Source: Limnanthes douglasii subsp. nivea
Taxonomy: Eukaryota > Streptophyta > Magnoliopsida > Brassicales > Limnanthaceae
DNA length: 64,000 nt
Direction of reading: 5' to 3'
Assembly: GCA_036936605.1 (NCBI GenBank)
Contig: JAUPFV010000002.1
Coordinates: forward strand, 201,585,273 to 201,649,272
In this document: piece after piece, positions 55,205-64,000 of the stretch
Numbering within the stretch: position 1 is the stretch's first letter
Layout of the letters: each line of letters begins with the position of its first letter
Made by a program: the position numbers and the translations under genes
Notes under the pieces: generated by a model
Told to the model about the DNA's origin: nothing
Seen by the model: the letters and a program-made list of their open reading frames with translations, nothing else
Database searches by the model: none

Positions 55205-56525
55205 ATGGCATCATAAAAATCAAAGAATGTCCAAAGAGTAGAAGATGAAACATCCGCATCAAGAAGAAGAACGGGATCCGAAAAAAGTACTTCGTTCCAC
55301 GATATTCAACAATCCGAGACTAATGAACATATGCCTGAATTAGAGGTTATCATTCAAAACTATCTAAAACTGGAAGGGGGAGTCACAATTTACTCGGATA
55401 TGTTTTTGGACTACGAAGAACTTATCCAAGTTGGTGGTATACGAAATGTTTTATTTGTACTTTATAGTGATAGAGGTTTAGATCGGTTAGTTCTTCATAA
55501 GTTCAATTGTGACTCGTATATTGAATCAGTTCAACAATTTTATGTAACTAAATGTAATATTTATAATGATCCTCGCGGTTTCGGAATAAGTTGCATAATT
55601 AATAATCGTGAGTATAATTTTTTGAAACACTTAGTAGAAAATTTTCTCCTTCCACTCGATCATTATATGGTGGTGAAAAAATATTCTCCCTTACTTTTCG
55701 TGACATGAGATGGGTAAGAATTTTCATATATCCTTCCATGATGTCGTGGAGGCACTTATTGTGGTAATGAGCAACTAATGCTTAATGATAAACGTAAAGC
55801 TATTAAAGCTAATTTGGATGGTCAAAGTAGATTATCTTTGAAATTATTTAATAGTTGTTTTATTCCTACACATAGCAATGATTCACAATTATCGTATATT
55901 CAAATATTTTTAACTATTGTTATAGTAAGAATGCATATTAAAATTAATTTGACTAGTTTGATCATTGGGCATATGAATTTCAAAGTTTGTGGGTTAAAGT
56001 TACCTTATGTGATGATAATTAGTCGTTGTGAGTATGTGGGCTCCGCATAAAGTTAAGAAAAGTTGGGGTATAGATAAACATTCTTTAAGACACCAAGATA
56101 TATATTATTGGGAAGAAGAATTGTTGTCAAAATGGCGGGTATAGCCCAAATATTACGATTTTTTGCATGATGTATGATAATATAATGGTATTAATAAAGC
56201 ACATGGTCCACTTCATGGTTTCTCTTAGTAAGTCACGCATCAGTCGACCGCATCCAACACGGATAGTTCTTCTCACTAACAACAACAACTTCCTGATTGG
56301 TAATATATGGAATGGATGCATAGTGAACATGCTCGGCATACGCAGCACACGTAGTGGCATAATCAAGATGAACACTAACATAATCAAGACTGGGCCACCC
56401 ACCTGGAACAAAAAGAATTCATACGATTGATGATGAAGAATATGAATTTAAATGTGATTACTGACCATATGGAAGTTGAACTTCCTCACTTTCTATACCC
56501 TCGACCAACACCTTTCAACTATAAA
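55205..56525 (+). pseudogene. Putative plant transposon protein-like gene, copy 2
   Basis: Better preserved than copy 1. From ATG 55205 the frame is open to 55708 except for TAA at codon 4 (55214-55216). It reads SKNVQRVEDETSASRRR, LEVIIQNYLKLEGGVTIYSD, RGLDRLVLHKFNCDSYIESV, QQFYVTKCNIYNDPRGFG and LVENFLLPLDHYMVVKKYS. After a frameshift, 55778-56050 gives DKRKAIKANLDGQSRLSL, SQLSYIQIFLTIVIVRMHI, INLTSLIIGHMNF and LKLPYVMIISRCEYVG. The layout resembles PF20167 proteins of plant transposons, from memory. The tail to about 56525 aligns with copy 1 (VELPHFLYPRPTPFNY). No catalytic motif is visible and no function is known. Confidence 0.55.
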
Positions 56526-56529
56526 GATT

Positions 56530-57149
56530 AAGTTTTTTAGTTTTTTTATACCCGATTGTATTAAACATTTTTATTGTAATGTTTTTATTATATATTCATT
56601 AAACAATATTGTAATTTGGTCCAAATAATGAATATTTTTGTTATATTTATATTTATATTATATTTTTTATTTTTTATTAATTGAATATATTTCAAATTTT
56701 ATTTTTTTATTTATATATCTAATAAGTATACAAGTATTTCATTAATGATATACATATTTTAATTACGGAAATTTTTGAATAAATAAACACATAAAAATTA
56801 GTTTTTAATAAAAATTATACAAAATCTATCTAAATTTAAATAAAACAAATATCAAATATCTAATAGTTAGATATTATTAATATTTGTTTAGAATATTTGA
56901 AATCAACTATTTATAATATCTAAATATAAATATAAAAAATATACAATTATTTGGTTTATGATATACATATCTTAAGTACTGAATTTCGAATCAAACGCAT
57001 ACAAATTAATTTTTAATAAATATATTAAATATAAATAGAGATAATATCAAATATCTAATAGTTAGATATTATAAATAACTTTTTTCGAATATTTGAAATG
57101 AAAAATAATTATAATATCTAAATATAATTAAAATATATACAAATATTTT

Positions 57150-57199
<50 letters not shown>

Positions 57200-57363
57200 C
57201 ATTGAAATTTAATAAGTAGAGCATACAAATTAATTTATATTAAATATATAAAATTTATCATAAATAAATAATAATAATAATAATTACAAATATATAATAA
57301 TTAGATATTATAAATAATTTATAAAATTATTTAAAATAAACAATTTATAATATTTAAATATAA
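56530..57363. repeat. Second AT-rich diverged tandem array, copy 2
   Basis: Same monomers as 14850-15790 in copy 1; a TA run lies at about 57151-57196. It is interrupted after TTAAATATAA (57354-57363) and resumes with the same ten bases at 59341. Confidence 0.75.
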
Positions 57364-58490
57364 GGTTATCTCCTGTAAGATGCATAGAATAATTAAACAT
57401 TCTTGTTTAGTGGCCCTTAGTTTGGTTAATTCTAATAAGTGTATCTAGATATTTGTTTATTCCATAAGATACATTTTACTTTCTAACTTTTTTTATATCT
57501 AACATTTTTTTGTTTCTCTAACATTTTCTTTTATACTTGTTTTTAAATAAATCTTATTATCACTCACAACTAAAATTAAATTTAAAAAAAAAAATTGAGT
57601 ACGCAATTCTAACAATATTTTATCGTCCCACTGTCAGATCAAATATATATCAATGGAACTAAAAAACAAACTTTTTCTCAATATAAGTCGGCATTATTTA
57701 CCAAATTTTAATGTCAAACACCAAAAGGGGTTATGGACAAAATAGTAGAATACAAAGAGACCGTCCACATCAAAATTTGATTATTAGTATTTATTAAATG
57801 ATATTGGACATGTATCGTTGATAACTAAACGGGACTGAAATAATTTATTAGCTAGACATATAACGTTGATAACGGAACGGGACACGGGACTGATATAATT
57901 TATTAGCGATTACCATAATATATTTGTGCAAAACCGACAGACAAAATATAGTAAATGTTTGTAGGTAAATAGTAATTATCGTAACTACTTTCATAAATAC
58001 TATATAGAGTTATAGTTCAAACTACTCCCATCTACTAATATTATTTATTAAAAAACACTAGATTATTTATACATAATATTATTTTGATAATGGTTAAGAA
58101 AATAACGAAAATTCTTTCAAATGGTGTCGGTAAGTTTTTTGTCAAATGCAAAATTCTAACATTTTATACGTTATTTTTTTACGAAAATAAACATATTTAT
58201 CTAATTTAATTTTCCAGCATTTTTAACAAAAAATATTAAGTACATTTTCGCTGAAATGATTTTGATTTTTTACAATCACACTTATTATTTTATTATAATA
58301 TCATCGAGTCCATTTTATGTTTAATTAAATTGCTTTGGAAAACTTCTTTGAAGAGTAATATTTTTGTTATAGAGTAATAGTCGTATTGCTGTTATTCCTA
58401 ATAGAGTAACAGTTTCATTAGTCTTATTAAAGATACTCCTCATACGAGTAACATATTAATTTTTGTATTTTTAAATGAAGAACAATATTT

Positions 58491-58714
58491 TTTTTTATTT
58501 TTTTCCGGAAGGAATCCGCAGCCGCTACTCAGAGTCCAATGAGTGCGCACATGGTAAACCCTCAGTCTGACGTGATAGCCTGCAAACCAACTCCAGAAGG
58601 TAAACCACACAAGGTGACAGGCTCAGCCGAGAAAGCGTATGTAGAGGGACTCGAACTCATGATCTTTGGTCACAAGTATACCATACTCAACCAACTCGGC
58701 TACCCCCTTGGGGC
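58491..58714 (-). mobile_element. tRNA-derived SINE, copy B
   Basis: On the minus strand the body starts CCCCAAGGGGGTAGCCGAG and contains the A box TAGCCGAGTTG and B box GTTCGAGTC. It ends GCGGATTCCTTCCGG plus a poly(A) tail (poly-T at 58491-58504). Flanks AACAATATTT (58481-58490) and AACAAGATTT (58715-58724) match at 9 of 10 positions, a plausible target duplication. It is clearly the same family as copy A. The frame at 58539-58736 is an accident of the SINE. Confidence 0.88.
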
Positions 58715-58812
58715 AACAAGATTTATTTTTTGTTAATCTTAACAATTGAAAAATATCCTTTTATAGAAAATGAATAGTATGAGTTATTTTTGTTAACCAA
58801 AATACCTAGAAA

Positions 58813-59147
58813 TAATAGTCTTGGTGGTGGTGTTGTCGACGGTAGTGGTGGTGGTAGCGGTGTCGGCGGTGGTGGTCCTGGCGGCGGTGGTCGTGCCGAC
58901 GGTGGTGTTCGTACTTTCGGTGGTGGTGGTGGTGGCAGTGGTGCCGGCGGTGGTGGTGGTGGTGGTGCCGGCAGTGGTGGTGGTGGAGCCAGCGGTAGTG
59001 GTGGTCGTGCGAGAGGTGGTGGTGGTGGTTGTGCCGATGGTGGTCGTGTCGGCGGGGGTGGTCGTGCCGCCGCCGGCGGTTGTAGTGGTGTCGGTGATGA
59101 CGGTGTCGGTGGTGCCGGTGGTTGCGACGGCAGCGATGACGATGGTT
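58813..59147 (+). repeat. GGT/GGC-rich minisatellite
   Basis: About 335 bp made almost entirely of GGT, GGC, GCC and GTC triplets, the most GC-rich stretch in the window, in sharp contrast to its AT-rich surroundings. In one frame it gives a 130-residue glycine-rich reading and in another a valine-rich one. Both lack other protein features, so I regard it as a simple-sequence array rather than a gene. Directly after it, AATAATGA(A/G)A.TATTA...TTTTTAATTAGAAGGG is duplicated in tandem (about 59152-59250). Confidence 0.8.
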
Positions 59148-59460
59148 TTTTAAATAATGAAACTATTAGAAATATTTTTTAATTAGAAGGGTTTTTTATT
59201 AAAATAATGAGATTATTATAAATATTTTTTAATTAGAAGGGTTTGTTATTAATACCAAAAAATTTATACACATATTGAAATTTTGAAAATATATTGTATG
59301 TAATAAGAATTTTGAAATATTTGATGTATCTAACTCAATCTTAAATATAATTATTTAATATTAGATGAATTGCTAAATATTTATATATTTTAATTATTAG
59401 CAAATATATAAAAATACGATAAACTAAGTTAGATTCGACTTAAAAAGCTATTGAATAATA

Positions 59461-59708
59461 CTCCCTCCGTCTCATAATATTAGTCGTTTAAGGTTTCTTC
59501 ACCAATATTAAGAAAAGTAATAATGACTTTGAAAGAATAAAAGAAAATAAATTTGATTGGTGGAGTTAATAACTTATGCAGAAAGTTAACTATTTTATTG
59601 GTTGAATGTGGAATACATGTAATAATGTTGCATTGGAAAACGAGAACGACATATATTATGAGACAAAAAATCTCTTCTAGAACGACACATATTATGAGAC
59701 AGAGGGAG
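59461..59708. mobile_element. Complete Stowaway-type MITE
   Basis: 248 bp with terminal inverted repeats: CTCCCTCCGTCTCATAATAT at the left, and ATATTATGAGACAGAGGGAG at the right, with one mismatch, flanked by TA on both sides (59459-59460 and 59709-59710). Length, TA duplication and the CTCCCTCCGT terminus are diagnostic of Stowaway (Tc1/mariner-derived). A second copy of the inner repeat (about 59641-59665) lies near the right end. No coding capacity. Confidence 0.93.
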
Positions 59709-59710
59709 TA

Positions 59711-60086
59711 CAACATTTATGTATATATACGTCATGCAAGGTAAAGCTAACAGGTTTGTGACTGTTCTGTGTAGAACTGTGTCATGCATGACAACTTTAA
59801 CATCACGTCATGTAAAAATGTTATCATGTACACGTCATATCATACACCACAAAAAACAATTGGATAGATCGTGGAATGGATTGGACCGTCATTTGTTTGC
59901 CACGGCACTAGCCGAATTATCATGTAAAAAGAGTTCTTCGTCCTTTACCTTTGGCCACGGCACTTCCCGAGTTCTCATTCCCGAGTTATCATGTAAAAAG
60001 GGTTTTTCAGAATTTAGAGAGTAGATCAATCATATTTCAGAAGCTGCAAGACCGAAAGACTAATAAGTATAACCACCATAGCATTT
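59711..60086. other. Unit copy 2 tail and junction
   Basis: Up to about 60005 it matches copy 1 (16112-16420; TGTGACTGTTCTG.GTAGAACTG and following). After that, unassigned DNA leads into the copia D target duplication (CATTT, 60082-60086). Confidence 0.5.
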
Positions 60087-60304
60087 TGTTAAGATAGCTC
60101 TGATATCACATTAAGTGAATGTTTTTTATATTTTCACTTTTTAACACGTAAACCAAATAACTTATTTAAACATATCACGAAATAGTGTATATGTATAGTG
60201 TGGTAGAATGTAAATCTTCACTCAAATACAAACTAATATTAAATAGCTTATCTATATTTTAATACAACCCATATACATTTGTATCTAATCCTCACACTCT
60301 AACA
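60087..60304 (-). repeat. 3' LTR of copia D
   Basis: Matches 62723-62919 (shared AACACGTAAACCAAATAACT, ATATCACGA/ATATCACAA and ACACTCTAACA). A purine run GAAGAGGG (minus strand, about 60305-60312) precedes it as the polypurine tract. Confidence 0.88.
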
Positions 60305-60364
60305 CCCTCTTCAAGTTAGAGTATGAAGATCATGAATGTTCAACTTTCCAAACAAAAACTCAAA

Positions 60365-62420
60365 CTACTGATTTCCTAGTGCATTGGTAAAAATGTTTGC
60401 ACGCTGAGATTGAGTGGGCACGTGAAATGCGCAAATAACCCCATCAAGTATCGCATCCCGTAAAAAATAAAAATCGACTGTAATATACATTGAATGCTCA
60501 TGGAACACAGGATTGCGGACAAGATTTAAATTCAACTGACTATCGCTAGAAAACTTACATAGCCCCTGAGTGTGAGACCCCAAATTCCTTGAGCAAACCA
60601 TGCAACCAAATCAACTCACAAGTCAATCTTGCTATAGATCGTCACTTTGCTTCAGCGGAGACAATGCAATAACACCCTGTTTTTTAGTCTTCCAAGAAAC
60701 AGGGGAATCATCCAAGAACACCATCCAACCACTTACACTGGACCGAGACTTAGGACATTCAGCCCAATCATAATCACACCAGCCTGTCAAAGTGAGATTA
60801 CAACTACTCGACAGAAGAATTACCTGACCCGGGCTCCTTTCAGATAACGAACAACTCGTAATGCAGCTTGATAGTGATCCTTATGTGGTTTTTGCAGAAA
60901 ATTAGATAAAATATATACCGAAAAACAAATATATGGTCGTGTAAATTCCTGATAAATCAGTTTCCCCACCAACATGTGGTAAGCGGACCTGTCAATGAGT
61001 AGCGCTGACTCGCTCTTGCCCAGCTGGTGGTTTTGCTCCATTGAGAAATGGTGCAGGCTTGTCGCCAAGTAAACCTGTCTCAGAAATAATATCCAGAGTA
61101 TATTTACGTTTGTAGAGAAAGATACCCACAGGACTTCGTGCTACTTCAAGTCCTTCATATGAAATCAAGTGCTCAAGTATTTCTTAAATGCCACCAAGGT
61201 CATTCCGAGATAGAATAAGAACATCAACGTACAATAAAACATCCATACGACAACCACTCGTGGAATAAGAGAATAAATAATAATATTAATAGGACTGAAT
61301 AAACCCATACCTTTTCAGTGCAGCAACTACCTTGGTAAACCAACACCTAGGTGCCTACTTCAGGCCATACAACAACTTGCGAATGCGACATACCAACCCT
61401 TCGTGCCCTCTGTCAAAACCTTAAGGAATTTTCATGTAAACCTCCCCATACAGATCACCATATAGAAAGTCATTGTGTATATCCATCTGATGTAACTTCC
61501 AATTCTAAGTTTCTACAACCGCTAAAAAAAAGAGGTACAGTACCCGTCTTGGAAACATGGGCAAAGGTCTCTGTATAATCAACCCCTTATACTTGTTGAT
61601 TACCAAACACGACCAAACTAGCTTTGAGGTGCTCGACTCTCCAATCAGCATGATATATAATTTTATAAATCCACTCACTCCCCAAATCTTTCTTCCCCGG
61701 AGGTAGATTCCCAAGGTCCAAGTATGATTATCCTCTAGTGTTTATATCTCCTATTACATTGTCTCTCTCCAAACAGGGTGTTGCATAGCCTCTCGAAATG
61801 ACTTAGGCTCACCTTTAGAGGTAATAACTGCAAGAAAAGAGCGGCATGCCAATGAGAAACGAGAATTATCTATATAATGAGTGAGGGGATAAGGTATATC
61901 GTGATCAGGAGATGGACTGGAACCGGGAGCAGGAGGAACGGATGGTGCTGAATGTACTATTGTAGTCATCACATATCCTTCAAACGAGTATAAAAAATTT
62001 TATTACGCTTACGCCGTCTAAGATCTGAAGAAATGCCCAGAGTATCTGAGACAACATTCAAAACAGTTGGCCGATCTATGACATCGATGCCGCCAACATG
62101 AGGCGAAGGTTGCACATCACGAACCTCAACATCCTCCGCAAGCGGTGCTACCACAAGGACGCCGCCATCCGACGACTTCCCTTATTCAATCGGCGAGGCC
62201 TTCTCAACTTCATCCTAAAACTTTGGAGCAGTAGTAGGAGGTGCAATGACCTCAGTCTCAGGACAAACCAACTCAGAGAGCACAATAACAAATGTAAATG
62301 GAAATATATGTTCTAAAAATCTCACATCACGGGAAACAAAACAATCTTGACTCTCCAAATCATATATTTTACATCATTTCTTTCCATAAGGATAGCTCAC
62401 AAAAATAGATGTGTAGGTGT
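60365..62420 (-). pseudogene. Copia D pol remnant (end of integrase, RT, RNase H)
   Basis: In minus-strand order: YDLESQDCFVSRDVRFLEHI (about 62340-62390), the integrase C-terminal motif; SRFSLACRSFLAVITSKGEP and FREAMQHPVWRETM (61754-61880); WIYKIIYHADWRVEHLKASL-like; GVDYTETFAHVSKTGTV (about 61520-61600); [20 protein letters not shown] (about 61085-61135); YHMLVGKLIYQEFTRPYI (about 60930-60985); HYQAALRVVRYLKG (about 60830-60875); NPVFHEHSMYITVDFYFLRD (about 60450-60510); and HVPTQSQRANIFTNALG at the end. This is normal copia order. Many frameshifts; no catalytic function remains. Confidence 0.87.
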
Positions 62421-62429
62421 GAAACGGTC

Positions 62430-62640
62430 TCACAGACTAACAATAAATTCTTTACTTTAGACTATAAGGTCTGCGTGAATATTTCTTTGGTACACTCCCA
62501 AAAGGCCTCTTGCTAGTTGAGGTGGGCACATTTATATACACTATATTATTTTCAATCTAAACAATGTGGGACTCTTGACCAAGTATGGGATAAAGTTTAT
62601 TCTTCAACATCCCCCCTTAAACTTGATTTCATTAATAGGC
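62430..62640 (-). repeat. 3' end of another copia LTR family inside copia D
   Basis: On the minus strand TTTAAGGGGGGATGTTGAAG (about 62609-62630) is a polypurine tract plus LTR start, in the middle of copia D's leader. It is followed by about 180 bp (GACTCTTGACCAAGTATGGG-type, reverse) ending near GTGAGACCGTTTCAC (about 62430). It belongs to a different LTR family. No target duplication was found, so recombination or template switching is as likely as insertion. Confidence 0.5.
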
Positions 62641-62722
62641 GAAATGAATGTCTCCAAATCACAAAGCGGAATATAAATCGCTAGATATTCAACATATTAC
62701 TTCGAACCAAGCTTTGATACAA

Positions 62723-62919
62723 TGTTAAGATGGCTCTGATACCATGTTGAGTGAATGTATCTATTATATCTTCACCATTTTAACACGTAAACCAAATAAC
62801 TTATTTAGGCATATCACAATTACAGTGTATATATATATTGTATACATAGTTATATTAAATAGCTCATATACATTTTAACATGCTCATGTACATTTAATTT
62901 TAATCATGACACTCTAACA
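62723..62919 (-). repeat. 5' LTR of copia D
   Basis: 197 bp, partner of 60087-60304. The first 22 bases of its plus-strand left end contain the complement of TGGTATCAGAGCC. A decayed second PBS-like TTGTATCAAAGC (minus strand, 62711-62722) lies directly downstream. Confidence 0.87.
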
Positions 62920-62924
62920 CATTT

Positions 62925-64000
62925 CTACACAAAAAAAAATCAATTGTTAGAAGAAAACAACTGTTCTACATTCCTTCTCAAATGACAGTAGATTGGATCA
63001 AACATCCTAATTTACAGTTGCAAAGCTTAGTTTTAATTATACTCTACTGTATAAATTCTATATATGTAAATATGTTTAAAGAATCTACTAGCTTTTAAAA
63101 AGATAATTTTCAAGACTACCCTGGTCCCCGAGCCTTGAACTCGAAGAACAAAGTAGATTATCTAAACATCTTACATTGAAGTTGAAAAATAAAAATAAAA
63201 ATCCGCAAGGTTTTGTTTGGTGCATAGAATATCTAAGAAGTCATCAAATTTTGTGGTGTCGAATACATAAAAAAGAAAGAGAAGCAAACTAAAAAACCTA
63301 AAATCTATATTTGTTTAGTATATGTGTTTTTCATGTTATCACCATGCATTCTTGAAAAACATTTTCTTTGCTACCATACATGCAAAAAAAATCTAAACAG
63401 AGCGTAAAGTATTATATAACATAACATGAAAACCATATAAAGGAGTGAAACGCCAAAATCTTTAATATCATCTATTGAAGGTATAAGTTTATAATTTTTT
63501 GACATACTTCTAACTGAGAAGTTAATGCATACTCTAAATGTAAAACAGCTTGCAAAATACTCTTCAAACTCCATAAAATCTAATACAAAGAGGAAAAAAA
63601 TTGTAAATAAGGAAGAAAAAAGAAAGTAACTGAATTAAGGTAAAATATGCTACCGTATCAAATCACATTAGTAAAATATTAGACTTAACCATATAATCAT
63701 TTATAAAAAATAAAATAAAATAAATATATAAGACATTCATGAGAGTCCCATAATATATTAGTCATTTAGATTCTCAGTATATTCTTCAGTATTGGTATTT
63801 TTATGATTAGCATGAGCAACATCCACAGAATCTGACAAGCACTATTATACCACAATATCACAACAAATCCTTAAATCAAGACAACAAAATGGAGTTTCAT
63901 GGTTTTTTATATATCTTTGAATATATATACATATATGGTGTGAACTTCATCATATACATACTAATTAAATCATCTATCGTATTGTGTATCGATTTTGGTT
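62925..64000. other. Unassigned AT-rich DNA
   Basis: No gene, LTR or inverted repeat recognised. An open frame at 63371-63574 (minus) is short and hydrophobic and matches nothing known to me. Confidence 0.4.

Larger units (their letters stand above)
57364..59340. mobile_element. 2-kb Mutator-like non-autonomous insertion
   Basis: Copy 1 shows the uninterrupted sequence, and here TTAAATATAA is present on both sides (57354-57363 and 59341-59350), a 9-10 bp target duplication as made by Mutator-like transposases. Near both ends, inverted copies of AGATGCATAGAATAATT / AGATACATCAAATATTT (starting about 57379 and, on the minus strand, about 59331) match at 24 of 30 positions, consistent with terminal inverted repeats. 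No transposase is visible. Inside lie a SINE (58491-58714) and a GGT-rich minisatellite (58813-59147). 57380-58480 is otherwise AT-rich with no gene seen. Mutator assignment is inference from the duplication length. Confidence 0.65.
52608..60005. repeat. Repeat unit copy 2, with a 2-kb insertion
   Basis: Direct repeat of 49-221 plus 11103-16420. It keeps the uninterrupted E1 site (ATTAT at 52766-52770), and is itself split at 57363/59341 by a separate insertion that copy 1 lacks. It therefore serves as an empty-site reference for E1, and copy 1 does so for the insertion. Array part 52620-53225 contains a TTA run at about 53105-53170. Confidence 0.87.
60087..62919 (-). mobile_element. Copia D: short Ty1/copia element
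   Basis: Terminal direct repeats 60087-60304 and 62723-62919 enclose 2.4 kb and are bracketed by the exact duplication CATTT (60082-60086 and 62920-62924). On the minus strand the element starts TGTTAGAGTG and ends CTTAACA. Canonical autonomous copia elements are near 5 kb; gag, protease and most of integrase are absent, so this is an internally deleted, non-autonomous copy. The canonical PBS TGGTATCAGAGCC (minus strand, 62732-62744) lies inside the terminal repeat rather than after it (see findings). Confidence 0.9.

Noticed and set aside
58790..59182. Glycine-rich ORF of 130 residues as a cell-wall-type protein gene
   Set aside because: It is the translation of a GGT/GGC simple array; no signal peptide, no flanking exon and an equally open valine-rich frame.

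Overview
The window is an AT-rich, gene-poor stretch of a flowering-plant nuclear genome, built almost entirely from transposable elements (TEs) inserted into one another. The plant origin rests on TAT-lineage Ty3/gypsy elements with a second RNase H, Ty1/copia elements with a TGGTATCAGAGC-type primer site, a tRNA-derived SINE, a Stowaway-type MITE and a PPR-like gene fragment; the species cannot be named from sequence alone. I see no intact host gene, no tRNA or rRNA gene and no CRISPR array. Every coding region I recognise is broken, so boundaries of degenerate pieces are approximate.

Layout. (1) 222-11097: Ty3/gypsy element E1 (+), bounded by the 5-bp target duplication ATTAT. It carries LTRs, PBS, gag, protease, RT, RNase H, a second RNase H and integrase on the plus strand, then a long convergent antisense ORF (aORF, 7332-10295) with one short intron. 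A solo LTR of a related family (6469-6970, duplication ACACT) lies between pol and the aORF. (2) 11103-16420: rest of a repeat unit that E1 interrupted. Its core is two divergent genes, a BED-finger hAT-type transposase (minus) and a protein resembling the 'putative plant transposon protein' family (plus), with facing TATA boxes between them. (3) 16900-21037: two copia fragments and a SINE. (4) 21038-31015: mostly unassigned AT-rich DNA with minisatellites, a PPR-like fragment, a second coding remnant and a copia gag fragment. (5) 31016-49448: gypsy element E2 (-), inserted in the LTR of a minus-strand copia (49454-51850 plus about 30925-31015). E2 is split by gypsy element E3 (33090-42350, -, duplication AATAT), which sits inside the intron of E2's aORF. 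(6) 52608-60005: second copy of the repeat unit. It keeps the empty site for E1, but is itself interrupted by a 2-kb Mutator-like insertion (57364-59340) holding a SINE and a GGT-rich minisatellite, and it has a complete Stowaway-type MITE. (7) 60087-62919: short copia element (-), duplication CATTT. (8) 62920-64000: nothing recognised.

How the pieces relate. Paired copies allow the insertion order to be read: E3 into E2 into a copia LTR; E1 into unit copy 1; solo LTR into E1; SINE into the Mutator-like insert into unit copy 2. The two unit copies share premature stops, so they multiplied as DNA after losing coding function. The three gypsy elements share one architecture, gag-pol running one way and an intron-containing antisense ORF with its own promoter-like block running the other. 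With the divergent hAT/plant-transposon-protein unit, this is the most interesting biology in the window. Sub-lineage and family names are my reading of motifs and would need profile searches to confirm.
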